Positions 53,919 to 64,000 of a DNA stretch of 64,000 bases are shown piece after piece (position 1 is the first letter of the stretch; every line of letters begins with the position of its first letter). Position numbers and translations under genes: made by a program. The stretch comes from Rhizobium sp. 16-488-2b (GTDB taxonomy: Bacteria; Pseudomonadota; Alphaproteobacteria; Rhizobiales; Rhizobiaceae), in NCBI RefSeq assembly GCF_017741815.1, contig NZ_JAGHMF010000003.1, positions 496,001 through 560,000 on the forward strand, given 5' to 3'. The notes beneath the pieces were generated by a model. It ran no database searches. It was not told the DNA's origin and worked only from the letters and a program-made list of their open reading frames with translations.

Positions 53919-55439
53919 ATGAACGACAAGCAGAAGAAACCACAAAAGCTCAAGGCCAGACTTCCTCGCGGCTTCGTCGATCGTTCGGCGGCCGATATTC
54001 GCGCTGTCAACGAGATGACCGCGAAGATCCGCGAAGTCTACGAGCATTATGGTTTCGATCCTGTCGAAACGCCGCTGTTCGAATACACCGATGCGCTCGG
54101 CAAGTTCCTGCCGGATGCCGATCGTCCGAACGAAGGCGTCTTCTCGCTGCAGGACGACGACGAGCAGTGGATGTCGCTGCGCTACGACCTGACAGCGCCG
54201 CTCGCCCGTCATGTCGCGGAAAACTTCAACGAGATCCAGCTGCCCTACCGCACCTATCGCGCCGGCTATGTCTTCCGCAACGAGAAGCCCGGCCCCGGCC
54301 GCTTCCGCCAGTTCATGCAGTTCGACGCCGATACCGTCGGCGCGCCCGGCGTTCAGGCCGATGCCGAGATGTGCATGATGATGTCGGACACGCTGGAAGC
54401 CCTCGGCATCAAGCGCGGCGACTATGTCATCCGCGTCAATAACCGCAAGGTTTTGGACGGCGTTCTGGAAGCGATCGGCCTCGGCGGCGACGACAAGGCC
54501 GCCCAGCGTTTGAACGTGCTCCGCGCCATCGACAAGCTCGACAAGTTCGGTCCCGAGGGCGTGGCTCTCCTGCTCGGCCCCGGCCGCAAGGATGAGTCTG
54601 GCGACTTCACGAAGGGAGCCGGACTCGATCAGGGCCAGATCGAAAAGGTTCTCTTTTTCGTCGGCATCAAGGATTACGCCGAAAGCGCCGCCCAGCTTGC
54701 CGAACTCGTCGCTGGCACCTCCAAGGGTGCTGAAGGCGTCGAGGAACTGAACCTCATCGGCGGTCTCGTCACTGGCGCCGGCTATAATTCCGATCGCATC
54801 AAGATCGACCCCTCCGTCGTCCGCGGCCTCGAATATTACACCGGCCCGGTCTACGAGGCCGAACTCACCTTCGACGTGACCAACGAAAAGGGCGAGAAGG
54901 TCGTCTTCGGCTCCGTCGGCGGCGGCGGTCGTTATGATGGTCTGGTCTCCCGCTTCATGGGTCAGCCGGTTCCGGCAACGGGCTTCTCCATCGGCGTCTC
55001 GCGCCTGATGACGGCGCTGAAGAACCTCGGCAAGCTCGGCCAGAGCGAAGTCGTCGAACCCGTCCTCGTCACCGTCATGGATGGCGATGTCGAGGCCATG
55101 GGCCGCTACCAACGCATCACCCAGGAGCTTCGCCAGGCCGGCATCCGCGCCGAAATGTACCAGGGCAACTGGAAGAAGTTCGGCAACCAGCTGAAATACG
55201 CCGACCGCCGCGGCTGCCCAGTCGCCATCATCCAGGGCGGTGATGAGCGCGCAGAGGGTGTCGTGCAGATCAAGGACCTGATCGAGGGCAAGCGCCTCTC
55301 CGGCGAGATTGAGGACAACGCCTCGTGGCGCGAAGCCCGTGTCGCGCAGGAAACGGTCAAGGAGGCCGATCTGGTCGCCAAGGTGAAGGAAATCCTGGCG
55401 GCGCAGGCGGAAGATCGCAAGCGAGCCTCTGATGTTTGA
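53919..55439 (+). CDS. hisS: histidyl-tRNA synthetase
   Basis: 506 residues from ATG 53919 (frame open further upstream without a site). Class II synthetase: motif 2 [22 protein letters not shown], then the histidine-binding [12 protein letters not shown] and motif 3 [16 protein letters not shown] with [11 protein letters not shown]-terminal anticodon-binding domain ends in KRASDV. It charges tRNA-His. The hisZ and hisG genes follow, separated by a palindromic repeat. Confidence 0.97.
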   Translation: MNDKQKKPQKLKARLPRGFVDRSAADIRAVNEMTAKIREVYEHYGFDPVETPLFEYTDALGKFLPDADRPNEGVFSLQDDDEQWMSLRYDLTAPLARHVAENFNEIQLPYRTYRAGYVFRNEKPGPGRFRQFMQFDADTVGAPGVQADAEMCMMMSDTLEALGIKRGDYVIRVNNRKVLDGVLEAIGLGGDDKAAQRLNVLRAIDKLDKFGPEGVALLLGPGRKDESGDFTKGAGLDQGQIEKVLFFVGIKDYAESAAQLAELVAGTSKGAEGVEELNLIGGLVTGAGYNSDRIKIDPSVVRGLEYYTGPVYEAELTFDVTNEKGEKVVFGSVGGGGRYDGLVSRFMGQPVPATGFSIGVSRLMTALKNLGKLGQSEVVEPVLVTVMDGDVEAMGRYQRITQELRQAGIRAEMYQGNWKKFGNQLKYADRRGCPVAIIQGGDERAEGVVQIKDLIEGKRLSGEIEDNASWREARVAQETVKEADLVAKVKEILAAQAEDRKRASDV

Positions 55440-55447
55440 GCGGGGAA

Positions 55448-55599
55448 TACCCCCCTCTGTCCTGCCGGACATCTCCCCCACAAGGGGGGAGATCGATGTG
55501 TTGCGCGGCTTGCGCCAAACAGTGAATGTGGAGCGAGCGGATGAACCTGGCCGATCTCCCCCCTTGTGGGGGAGATGTCCGGCAGGACAGAGGGGGGTA
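55448..55599. repeat. perfect 48-bp inverted repeat between hisS and hisZ
   Basis: Arms at 55448-55495 and 55552-55599 are exact reverse complements, with a 56-base spacer. Arms begin TACCCCCCTCTGTCCTGCCG and end in ACAAGGGGGGAGATCG. Shares the ACAAGGGGG core with the element between glcE and glcF. A foldback MITE-like unit without coding capacity; in the transcript it would form a long hairpin. Confidence 0.85.
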
Positions 55600-55619
55600 G
55601 CCCCGGAGACACGAACCCC

Positions 55620-56738
55620 ATGCCCCTGATCAACCTCCCAGCCTTCTCCGAAGACCTGCTCGCCGAGTTCGCCGCCCGGCGCACCGAGCGCGTCGACACC
55701 CCGGTCATCCAGCCGGCAGAACCCTTTCTCGACATCGCCGGCGAGGACCTTCGCCGCCGCATCTTCATGACCGAGAGCGAAACCGGCGCCAGCCTGTGTC
55801 TGCGGCCGGAATTCACCATTCCCGTCTGCCTGCGCCATATCGAAAGCGCCATGGGCACGCCGAAGCGCTATGCCTATCTGGGCGAGGTCTTCCGCCAGCG
55901 CCGCGAAGGCGGCAATGAGTTCTATCAGGCGGGCATCGAGGATCTCGGCGATATCAACATCCCGAGCGCCGACGCCCGCGCCATCGGCGATGCTACGGCC
56001 GTGCTGTCGCGGCTGCTGCCGGGCAAGAAACTGGCCGTCACGCTCGGCGATCAGGCCGTGTTTGAAGCCGTCGTCCAGGCGCTCGGCCTGCCGCTCGGCT
56101 GGCAGAAGCGGCTGATCCATGCCTTTGGCGACACCACCCATCTCGAAGCGCTGCTCGCCAGCCTTGTCAGTCCGCAATTCGTCACCGGCCTCAGCGACGA
56201 TATCGCCCGCCTTCTCGGCGCCGACGATGAAGAGGCGCTGGTCGCCCATATCGATGCCACCATGCAGGCGACAGGCTATTCCACCAATGCCAGCCGCTCG
56301 CCGCAGGACATCGCCCGCAGGCTGAAGGAAAAGCTGATCCTGTCGGAAACCCGGCTCGATGACGCAGCCTTCCTGGTGCTGAAGGAGTTCCTGTCGCTCA
56401 ACGTGCCGCTGATCAATGCCTCTGCGGCCTTGTCCGGCTTCGCCGATGCCGCCGGCCTCAAGCTCGGCAACGCCCTGTCGCGCTTCGATGGTCGCGTCGC
56501 GGCACTTGCCAATGCCGGCGTCGATCTCTCGCTCATCGATTATCGCGCCGCCTTCGGCCGCCCACTGGATTATTACACCGGCCTCGTCTTCGAGATCGGC
56601 GTCGAGGGTTCGGATGCCGTGCTCGCCGGTGGCGGCCGCTTCGACAAGCTGATGACCCTGCTCGGCGCCAAGGAGCGCATCCCGGCCGTCGGCTTCTCGC
56701 TGTGGCTGGATCGCATCGAAACGGAAAGGGCCGCCTGA
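55620..56738 (+). CDS. hisZ: ATP phosphoribosyltransferase regulatory subunit
   Basis: 372 residues. HisZ is a histidyl-tRNA-synthetase-like protein without aminoacylation activity, which activates short-form HisG. Seen: [27 protein letters not shown] (degenerate motif 2) and [15 protein letters not shown] (degenerate motif 3). Start ATG 55620. The stop overlaps the hisG start (TGATG). Confidence 0.93.
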   Translation: MPLINLPAFSEDLLAEFAARRTERVDTPVIQPAEPFLDIAGEDLRRRIFMTESETGASLCLRPEFTIPVCLRHIESAMGTPKRYAYLGEVFRQRREGGNEFYQAGIEDLGDINIPSADARAIGDATAVLSRLLPGKKLAVTLGDQAVFEAVVQALGLPLGWQKRLIHAFGDTTHLEALLASLVSPQFVTGLSDDIARLLGADDEEALVAHIDATMQATGYSTNASRSPQDIARRLKEKLILSETRLDDAAFLVLKEFLSLNVPLINASAALSGFADAAGLKLGNALSRFDGRVAALANAGVDLSLIDYRAAFGRPLDYYTGLVFEIGVEGSDAVLAGGGRFDKLMTLLGAKERIPAVGFSLWLDRIETERAA

Positions 56739-57433
56739 TGACCATCACCATCGCGCTGCCCTCCAAGGGCCGGATGAAGGACGACGCCTCGGCCATCTTT
56801 GAGAAGGCCGGCATGAAGATCACCGCCGTCGGCAACGACCGCTCCTATCGCGGCCGCGTCGAAGGCTGGGACGATGTCGAGGTCGCCTTCCTCTCTGCCT
56901 CCGAGATCTCCAAGGAGCTCGGCAACGGCACCGTCGATTTCGGCGTCACCGGCGAAGACCTGATCCGCGAAGGCCTGGCGGAAGCCGACAAGCGCGTCGA
57001 ATTCTGCGCCCGCCTCGGCTTCGGCCACGCCGATGTCATCGTCGCGGTGCCGGAGATCTGGCTCGATGTCGACAGCATGGCCGATCTCGGCGATGTCGCC
57101 ACCGATTTCCGCGCCCGCCACGGCCGACGCCTGACGATCGCCACCAAATACTGGCGGCTGACGCAGCAGTTCTTCTCGCGCCAGCACGGCATCCAGCTCT
57201 ATCGCATCGTCGAGAGCCTGGGCGCCACCGAGGGCGCACCGGCGTCCGGCTCGGCGGATATCATCGTCGATATCACCTCGACGGGCTCGACGCTGCGCGC
57301 CAACCACCTGAAGATACTGTCGGATGGCGTCATCCTGCGCTCAGAGGCCTGCCTCGTGCGCGCCCGCAAGCAGAGCCACGCCAACGAGCCGTCGGTGGCC
57401 CGGCTGATCGAAGCCGTTCGCGCCGCGCTCTGA
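56738..57433 (+). CDS. hisG: ATP phosphoribosyltransferase, short form
   Basis: 231 residues, the short form that needs HisZ. First step of histidine synthesis: ATP plus PRPP gives phosphoribosyl-ATP. Seen: [42 protein letters not shown] and [21 protein letters not shown] (PRPP-binding loop). Coupled to hisZ. A strong terminator follows. Confidence 0.95.
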   Translation: MTITIALPSKGRMKDDASAIFEKAGMKITAVGNDRSYRGRVEGWDDVEVAFLSASEISKELGNGTVDFGVTGEDLIREGLAEADKRVEFCARLGFGHADVIVAVPEIWLDVDSMADLGDVATDFRARHGRRLTIATKYWRLTQQFFSRQHGIQLYRIVESLGATEGAPASGSADIIVDITSTGSTLRANHLKILSDGVILRSEACLVRARKQSHANEPSVARLIEAVRAAL

Positions 57434-57456
57434 CATCTATCGTCGTATCAATCACG

Positions 57457-57496
57457 AAAAAGCCCGCCGCCAGATGAACTGGCGGCGGGCTTTTTT
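57457..57496. terminator. bidirectional rho-independent terminator
   Basis: GCCCGCCGCC (57462-57471) pairs perfectly with GGCGGCGGGC (57481-57490), loop nine bases, flanked by A on one side and six T on the other. Serves hisG on the plus strand and the DoxX gene on the minus strand. Confidence 0.92.
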
Positions 57497-57520
57497 ATGC
57501 TTGGGAGAATAGGGTGCCGA

Positions 57521-57967
57521 TTAAGCGGCGACCGGCAGGGCGCCACGGCGGGCGTCGATCGAGTAGAGGCCCGGGCCGAAGGTGGCGAGGAGGATGTAGG
57601 CGCCGGCGAGCGTGAAGTTCTTCATCAGCATGATGCCGTTGAGAGCGTTGATCCAGCCGAGAGCGGCATCCGGCCAGCCGGGAACGGCAACGGTGCCGGA
57701 ATGGAAGACAGCGCCGGTGAAGATGCAGAATGCGGCCAGTGCCCAGCCGACGATCTTCGTCTGGAAGCCGACGAGAACGGCAAGACCGGTGACGAGTTCG
57801 AACAGGCCGGCGAGGTAGGCAAGAGCGGTCGCGGCAGGCAGGCCGGCGCCGGTGATCATGCCGGCGGTGCCAGCCGGGTCGGTCAGCTTGCCGAAGCCGG
57901 AATAGATGAAGATGAAGGAGAGGAGGATGCGGGCGACGAGAATGACAATGTTCTGGGTATTCGACAT
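57521..57967 (-). CDS. DoxX-family membrane protein
   Basis: 148 residues, four hydrophobic spans: VARILLSFIFIYSGFGKLTDPAG is the DoxX signature, followed by GLFELVTGLAVLVGFQTKIV. Found in the inner membrane; the family is linked to thiol and redox or quinone handling. Starts 5' of a terminator shared with hisG. The GST gene diverges on its other side. Confidence 0.9.
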   Translation of the reverse strand: MSNTQNIVILVARILLSFIFIYSGFGKLTDPAGTAGMITGAGLPAATALAYLAGLFELVTGLAVLVGFQTKIVGWALAAFCIFTGAVFHSGTVAVPGWPDAALGWINALNGIMLMKNFTLAGAYILLATFGPGLYSIDARRGALPVAA

Positions 57968-58188
57968 GGAACTGTCTCCGGTTGAATGAGCTGAGACCGG
58001 TGTGCCCCCGGCACGGTTGTCGATCTCGTATGCACTGTTTCTCCTCTTTTTTGGCCGTCATGGAAAGATAGACGGTAGCGGACAGTTTGTTCAGTAATGG
58101 TGAACGACTGAGTGCGCACGATCACCGCTTGCCATGTCCCTCGGCGCTCTTCTATGGTCGGCCGCCTTATCCCGCATGGAGACTTCAG

Positions 58189-58899
58189 ATGGCAGACCTT
58201 TCCGCATTCCCGATCACCAAACGCTGGCCGGCAAGCAACCCCGATATCATCCAGCTCTATTCGCTGCCGACGCCGAACGGCGTGAAGGTGTCGATCGCGC
58301 TTGAGGAGCTCGCTCTGCCCTATGAGCCGCATCTGATCTCGTTCGGCACCAACGATCAGAAGTCTCCGGAGTTCATGTCGCTCAATCCGAATGGCCGCAT
58401 TCCTGCGATCATCGATCCCAATGGCCCTGATGGAAAGCCGATCGGCCTGTTCGAATCCGGTGCGATCCTTGTCTACCTCGCCGAAAAGACCGGCAAGCTC
58501 ATTCCGGCGGACGCAGCCGGTCGCTACGAAACGCTCCAGTGGGTGTTCTTCCAGATGGGCGGCATCGGGCCGATGTTCGGCCAGTTCGGCCACTTCCACA
58601 AGTTCGCGGCCGACAAGGTCGCCAACAACTCCTATCCGGTGGAGCGTTATCGCGACGAGTCGAAGCGCCTGCTCGGCGTTCTGGAGGAGCGGCTGCAGGG
58701 CCGCCAGTGGATCATGGGCGACACCTACACCATCGCCGATATTACCACGTTCCCGTGGGTGCGCGGCGCCGATGTCTTTTATGGCGGTCGGGAGCTCCTG
58801 GAATACGACAAGTTCCCGGCGGTCATGGACTGGCTGAAGCGCTGCATGGCGCGCCCGGCCAGCGAAAAGGGGCTAAACATTCCCGCCCGTCCGGCCTAA
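58189..58899 (+). CDS. glutathione S-transferase, YghU/Nu-type
   Basis: 236 residues from ATG 58189; earlier in-frame sequence is unlikely. Thioredoxin-like N-terminal domain with QLYSLPTPNGVKVSIALEEL and NPNGRIPAIIDP and GLFESGAILVYLAEKTG (glutathione-binding Ser); all-helical C-terminal domain with GDTYTIADITTFPWVR. This branch reduces organic peroxides or disulfides using glutathione. Cytosolic. Followed by a terminator. Confidence 0.92.
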   Translation: MADLSAFPITKRWPASNPDIIQLYSLPTPNGVKVSIALEELALPYEPHLISFGTNDQKSPEFMSLNPNGRIPAIIDPNGPDGKPIGLFESGAILVYLAEKTGKLIPADAAGRYETLQWVFFQMGGIGPMFGQFGHFHKFAADKVANNSYPVERYRDESKRLLGVLEERLQGRQWIMGDTYTIADITTFPWVRGADVFYGGRELLEYDKFPAVMDWLKRCMARPASEKGLNIPARPA

Positions 58900-58938
58900 G
58901 CCGAGCCCTCGGCGCCGACGCGGTGCCCATATAACGTC

Positions 58939-58965
58939 AAAAGCCGGCCCAATAGGCCGGCTTTT
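58939..58965. terminator. rho-independent terminator after GST gene
   Basis: AAAAGCCGGCC, a short loop CAATA, GGCCGGCTTTT. Perfect 11-bp inverted repeat with T/A tails, so it works for both the GST gene and the PAS-like gene on the other strand. Confidence 0.9.
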
Positions 58966-58983
58966 CCGTGAAAGCAGTAAGTC

Positions 58984-59430
58984 TTATTGGCGGCGAATAG
59001 CGGCCTTGCTCGTGTCGGCCTCGATGCGCGGGAAGATGAACATGCCGATCATGCTGCCATTGCCTTCTTCTTCGTAGCCGTTCGATTCACCCATGCAGAA
59101 CAGCGGCTGGCGGTAGCCGTTCGGCAGGATGATCGTGGTCGAAAAACAGAAGGACGAGGATAGCGCCGCAGCCTGTTCGAAAATCTGGACGATGCGGCCG
59201 CGATCTTTCGGATCATAACAGCGCATCAGGCTGAGCAAGCCGCATTCGGGTACGCTCAGGCCATGAAGCCGGGCGCTGCGTTCCTGAAGGCGGATCACGC
59301 CGCTGGAAAAGTCGCCGACCCAGCTCTCGGATACGGAAAGCTGAGCAAGCATGTCGGGATTGTTATCATTGAGTTCCAGCGATCCGTGCATCAGCGGTGC
59401 GGATGCGGTGGCTTTTGTTATCTTAAACAC
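58984..59430 (-). CDS. PAS-like domain protein
   Basis: 148 residues from GTG 59430, which has GGGGA six bases upstream; a longer frame from 59484 lacks a site. The domain from VGDFSSGVIRLQERSARLHG through DPKDRGRIVQIFEQA to CMGESNGYEEEGNGSMIGMF resembles a PAS fold (alpha/beta sensory domain). It has no linked output domain. May sense a small ligand or interact with a partner; signal unknown. Confidence 0.7.
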   Translation of the reverse strand: MFKITKATASAPLMHGSLELNDNNPDMLAQLSVSESWVGDFSSGVIRLQERSARLHGLSVPECGLLSLMRCYDPKDRGRIVQIFEQAAALSSSFCFSTTIILPNGYRQPLFCMGESNGYEEEGNGSMIGMFIFPRIEADTSKAAIRRQ

Positions 59431-60033
59431 ATTGTTCCCCAGTTTGGGCGCAGCGTTCTCCCTTGCTGCACACCCGGCAAACATCACAGTTTCAGTCGAC
59501 GCCGCGCTTCATGCTCGGTGACCGGAAAATAGCGTTCCGAGCGGTCGCCCCAAGAAGTGAGCCCACTCTGCCCAGCCTTTCCAAAATATGCAACTTCTAA
59601 TTTAATTCAGAATAAGTAACTCGGTCCGTGCGTCAATGCAATTCTGAGCGGTGTCGGCGATGCAGCGGCAAGTGCGCCTGAACGAAGCGCCGAACACAGC
59701 GCGAATCTATAAGTTTTTTTGCAGAAACGGCAACGGTTTTTAACACGCAGACGGATCCTCGCACCCAGTCGTCAACGACCAGAAATAGCGGAAAGGTTGA
59801 TAAAAACACTGCTAAATAATGCGAAATTGATGGAGTTGCGGGCGTTTCCTGCCTCTGACGGCAACCATTGGCAAGAAAACTCGATTGTTACGAGAATTTG
59901 ACCCCTCGGTAAAAATCGCCCGTCGAGCAAGCTTCACGAAAGCCTCGCCAAGCTCAACAGCTCTCCATTTGTATGATTATACGTTTCATCACAAGGTTGA
60001 AAAATTCCGCACGCGAATGTGAGTGCGAATCAC
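59431..60033. other. about 600-base intergenic region, no gene supported
   Basis: Between the PAS-like gene and the groEL terminator. It is more AT-rich than its surroundings. A 60-codon frame at 59719 lacks a ribosome site and familiar motifs. No tRNA, repeat or riboswitch pattern was recognised. Confidence 0.5.
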
Positions 60034-60065
60034 AAAACGAAAAGGGCGACCCGAGGGCCGCCCTT
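60034..60065 (-). terminator. rho-independent terminator after groEL
   Basis: On the minus strand AAGGGCG-G-CCC-TC-GGG-T-CGCCCTT forms a stem with one mismatch, followed by TTCGTTTTG. About 45 bases past the groEL stop. Confidence 0.75.
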
Positions 60066-60108
60066 CCGTAACCTGAACCGGTTGGATCAGATGTAAAACC
60101 TCTCGGTC

Positions 60109-61773
<1,665 letters not shown>

Positions 61774-61806
61774 TCAGCGAACTGAGATGGATGGGAAACC
61801 GGCTGA

Positions 61807-62103
61807 TTAGCCGATGATGCCCATGATGTCGGCTTCCTTCATGATCAGAAGGTCTTCGCCGTTGATCTTGACTTCGGTGCCGGACCACTTGCCGAACAGA
61901 ACGCGGTCGCCAGCCTTGACGTCGAGAGCGACGACCTTGCCGGACTCGTCACGAGCGCCGGTGCCGACGGCGACGATTTCGCCTTCCTGCGGCTTTTCCT
62001 TGGCGGTGTCAGGAATGATGATGCCGCCCTTGGTCTTTTCTTCGGACTCAACGCGGCGAACAACGACGCGATCGTGAAGGGGGCGGAAGTTGGTGCTTGC
62101 CAT
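61807..62103 (-). CDS. groES: co-chaperonin GroES
   Basis: 98 residues: [36 protein letters not shown], with the mobile loop and a C-terminal '[15 protein letters not shown]'. Caps GroEL. First gene of the operon, 57 bases upstream of groEL. Confidence 0.98.
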   Translation of the reverse strand: MASTNFRPLHDRVVVRRVESEEKTKGGIIIPDTAKEKPQEGEIVAVGTGARDESGKVVALDVKAGDRVLFGKWSGTEVKINGEDLLIMKEADIMGIIG

Positions 62104-62161
62104 TGTCTAATCCCTCGATCAAATGACACTCGCAGGCCGGTATGGCCCACACGGATGGGTG

Positions 62162-62188
62162 TTAGCACTCTACCTTGGTGAGTGCTAG
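62162..62188. promoter_or_regulatory. CIRCE element (HrcA operator)
   Basis: TTAGCACTC, a 9-base spacer, GAGTGCTAG; one mismatch to the consensus TTAGCACTC-N9-GAGTGCTAA. It lies upstream of groES, where the HrcA repressor acts under normal temperature. Confidence 0.95.
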
Positions 62189-62195
62189 CGACCTG

Positions 62196-62224
62196 CATTT
62201 AGGAGCGGCCATCTGGGGAGTCAA
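62196..62224 (-). promoter_or_regulatory. groESL promoter
   Basis: On the minus strand TTGACT (62219-62224), 17 bases, TAAATG (62196-62201), with CIRCE placed just downstream as expected for HrcA-controlled groESL. The -10 is a weak match. Confidence 0.55.
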
Positions 62225-62521
62225 GGGAAGCTGTCGTAATTTTCCGACGCCCCGTGTCTATAGCCGTTTGATGGCAAAGTTGTGAACCTGCCGCGCGCAT
62301 GTCGAGGTCATGAAAACGCTTCCATGGTTAATGCCGGAAAGGGCAGGGGCCGCCCGCATCTTCCGGCACCGAGCTTTGTCATAAACCCGTGTCCGGAATT
62401 TGCGAAATGCCAACAGGAAGCGGCGTCTCGGTCGTGCCACCGGGCCGGGATTGTCCAGCCCTGACACGGGTGATATCGAGCGACAGGGGCAGCCGGCAGA
62501 GGTCGGCAAAGGGGGGTATAT

Positions 62522-63937
62522 ATGAGCGTGGACGGAGCGGTGATGGCGGATGACAGCGTGGCATCGGTGCCGTTTGGCGAGGCCGTCCGCGTCTGGGCCA
62601 GGATCGGCTGTCTGAGCTTCGGCGGCCCCGCCGGCCAGATCGCCCTGATGCACCGGACCATCGTCGACGAAAAGCGCTGGGTCTCCGAGGATCGCTTCCT
62701 GCACGCGCTGAACTACTGCATGCTTTTGCCAGGCCCCGAGGCGCAGCAGCTCGCCACCTATATCGGCTGGCTGATGCATGGCGTGCGCGGCGGCATCCTC
62801 GCCGGCCTGCTCTTCATTCTCCCCGGCTTCGTGGTCATGCTGGGGCTTTCCGCCCTCTACGCCGTCTTCCAGGAGACGACCTGGCTTCCCGCCCTGTTTT
62901 TTGGCCTCAAGGCCGCCGTCCTTGCCGTCGTCGTCGAGGCGCTGCTGCGCCTTGCGCGCCGCGCGCTGAAAACCCGCGCACACTATTACATTGCCGGCGC
63001 CTCCTTCCTGGCGCTGTTTATGCTGAACGCGCCGTTCCCCATCGTCGTGATCCTCGCCGGCCTCACGGGTTTCGCTCTGTACCGCTATGCCCGCCGCCAC
63101 GCGCAGGCCGAGGAAACCAAAGCGCAATCGCCCCGCCGCCTGCCCACGTTTACGACCCATGCCGTCGCCCGGCCGCTCCTCGTTCTCGTCTTCTGGATCC
63201 TCATCTGGCAGGCGCCGTTGCTTCTCGTCCGCAATCTGCACGCGCCATCCGATTTTATCGCCGAGGCGCTCAGCGGAGAGACCAATGTCTTCGGCGCGCT
63301 CTTCATCTTCTTTTCCAAGATGGCGGTCATCACCTTCGGCGGCGCCTATGCGGTGCTCACCTATGTCGCGCAGGTCGCCGTCGGTCATTATGCCTGGCTG
63401 CAGCCGGGCGAGATGCTGGATGGCTTGGCGCTGGCCGAAACCACGCCCGGCCCGCTGGTCCTCGTCCTCTGTTTCGTCGGCTTCCTCGCCGGCTACCGCA
63501 ATCCGCTCTTCATGGCGCCGCTGATGGGTGGCGCGCTCGGCGCCACGCTGGTCGCCTGGGCCACCTTCGTCCCGAGCTTCGTCTGGATCTTCGCCGGCGC
63601 CCCCTTCGTCGAGAAGCTGCGCGACAATGCCGCTCTGTCGGCGGCGCTGTCGGCCATCACATCAGCCGTCGTCGGCGTCATCCTCAATCTGTCGCTCTGG
63701 TTCGGCCTGCATGTGCTCTTCGCCGAGGTCGGCCGCGTCTCGCTTCTGTCGCGTGGTGCTGGCCTTCCCATCGTCAGCCTCGCCTGGCCCCAATGGGCCA
63801 CGATCGATATCGCGGCGCTGGCGATCTTCGTGATCGCGTCTGTCCTGCTGTTCTACGTGAAGATGGGCATGGTCAAGGTGCTGGGGCTTTGCGCTGTTGC
63901 CGGTCTCGCCATCAAGGGCGCCGAACTGCTGCTCTGA
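62522..63937 (+). CDS. chrA: chromate transporter ChrA
   Basis: 471 residues, about 10-12 spans in two homologous halves. Signature FGGPAGQIALMHR (first half) and ITFGGAYAVLTYVAQ with LAETTPGPLVLVLCFVGF (second half) are the CHR family markers. Exports chromate (and possibly other anions) through the inner membrane. A GGGGGG-rich site precedes ATG 62522. Stands alone, without chrB nearby. Confidence 0.93.
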   Translation: MSVDGAVMADDSVASVPFGEAVRVWARIGCLSFGGPAGQIALMHRTIVDEKRWVSEDRFLHALNYCMLLPGPEAQQLATYIGWLMHGVRGGILAGLLFILPGFVVMLGLSALYAVFQETTWLPALFFGLKAAVLAVVVEALLRLARRALKTRAHYYIAGASFLALFMLNAPFPIVVILAGLTGFALYRYARRHAQAEETKAQSPRRLPTFTTHAVARPLLVLVFWILIWQAPLLLVRNLHAPSDFIAEALSGETNVFGALFIFFSKMAVITFGGAYAVLTYVAQVAVGHYAWLQPGEMLDGLALAETTPGPLVLVLCFVGFLAGYRNPLFMAPLMGGALGATLVAWATFVPSFVWIFAGAPFVEKLRDNAALSAALSAITSAVVGVILNLSLWFGLHVLFAEVGRVSLLSRGAGLPIVSLAWPQWATIDIAALAIFVIASVLLFYVKMGMVKVLGLCAVAGLAIKGAELLL

Positions 63938-64000
63938 AGGCCGTCGGAGCGCACCGGGTCGCAAGAATTTCATCGTTCTGCATTGCAAAATTTCTTGCCA

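Noticed and set aside
53877..56249. 790-codon minus-strand frame
   Set aside because: Antisense to hisS and hisZ; composition (Asp/Gly/Ala-rich, no domain) is that of a shadow frame, and it runs through the inverted repeat.
59719..59901. 60-codon frame between the PAS-like gene and groEL
   Set aside because: No ribosome site, no motif, and an AT-rich intergenic composition.
62258..63388. 376-codon minus-strand frame
   Set aside because: Antisense to chrA; biased composition and no recognisable motif.

Overview
The window reads as a piece of a Rhizobiaceae chromosome (Rhizobium/Agrobacterium-like). Evidence: a hisS-hisZ-hisG cluster, a plant/alpha-proteobacterial type glutamate-cysteine ligase, CIRCE-controlled groESL, a DUF1127 protein, stand-alone TadE/TadG-type proteins, and GC-rich palindromic intergenic repeats of the kind common in rhizobia. 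No species call is made.

Bases 1 to about 18,000 are an integrated phage-like element. Its right boundary is the 3' end of a tRNA-Gln(CUG) gene (18013-18086, minus strand), the usual position of a tRNA attachment site. The left end lies outside the window. Reading left to right: small early-type genes (47-2498); a ribbon-helix-helix-like protein; two large virion/ejection-type proteins (2817-6922), the first with a lysozyme-like domain; a reversed two-gene 'moron' cassette (6901-7609); a terminase-small-subunit-like gene and regulators (7679-10357); a reversed, self-contained gene pair made of a nucleotidyltransferase-like protein and an uncharacterised partner (10287-11830); a repressor gene with a coupled GIY-YIG-like gene (12022-12572) divergent from a rightward operon (12674-14749), with a structured operator/promoter between them; a repeat-rich tract encoding FRxxYAxAR peptides (14809-15298); and a leftward run of small genes (17832 to 15317) that includes a 41-residue collagen-like microprotein and, next to the attachment site, an AlpA/excisionase-like protein. 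No integrase, portal, capsid or large terminase gene is inside the window.

From 18,346 onward the window is ordinary chromosome. Genes include ppx, rlmE, a DHA2-type efflux pump, a Tat-exported metallo-beta-lactamase-fold protein, guaB, a MAPEG protein, TetR and LysR regulators, a DUF937 protein, gshA, rsmE, a PiT phosphate transporter, a Nudix hydrolase, a divergent S-adenosylhomocysteinase-like protein, a quinone-oxidoreductase-like enzyme with a divergent LysR, the glycolate oxidase genes glcDEF with a divergent LysR, two L,D-transpeptidases, tag, a HAD hydrolase, a TadE/TadE/TadG trio, an aldo/keto reductase, a DUF305/metal-ligand-rich secreted pair, a BrnT/BrnA toxin-antitoxin pair, hisS-hisZ-hisG, a DoxX protein, a glutathione S-transferase, a PAS-like protein, groEL-groES and chrA.

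The best candidate for an undescribed system is the reversed NTase-plus-partner pair at 10287-11830. It has its own Shine-Dalgarno site and a 16-bp palindrome upstream, and it runs into the 3' end of a phage DNA-binding gene. Secondary candidates are the collagen-like microprotein operon and the FRxxYAxAR repeat tract.
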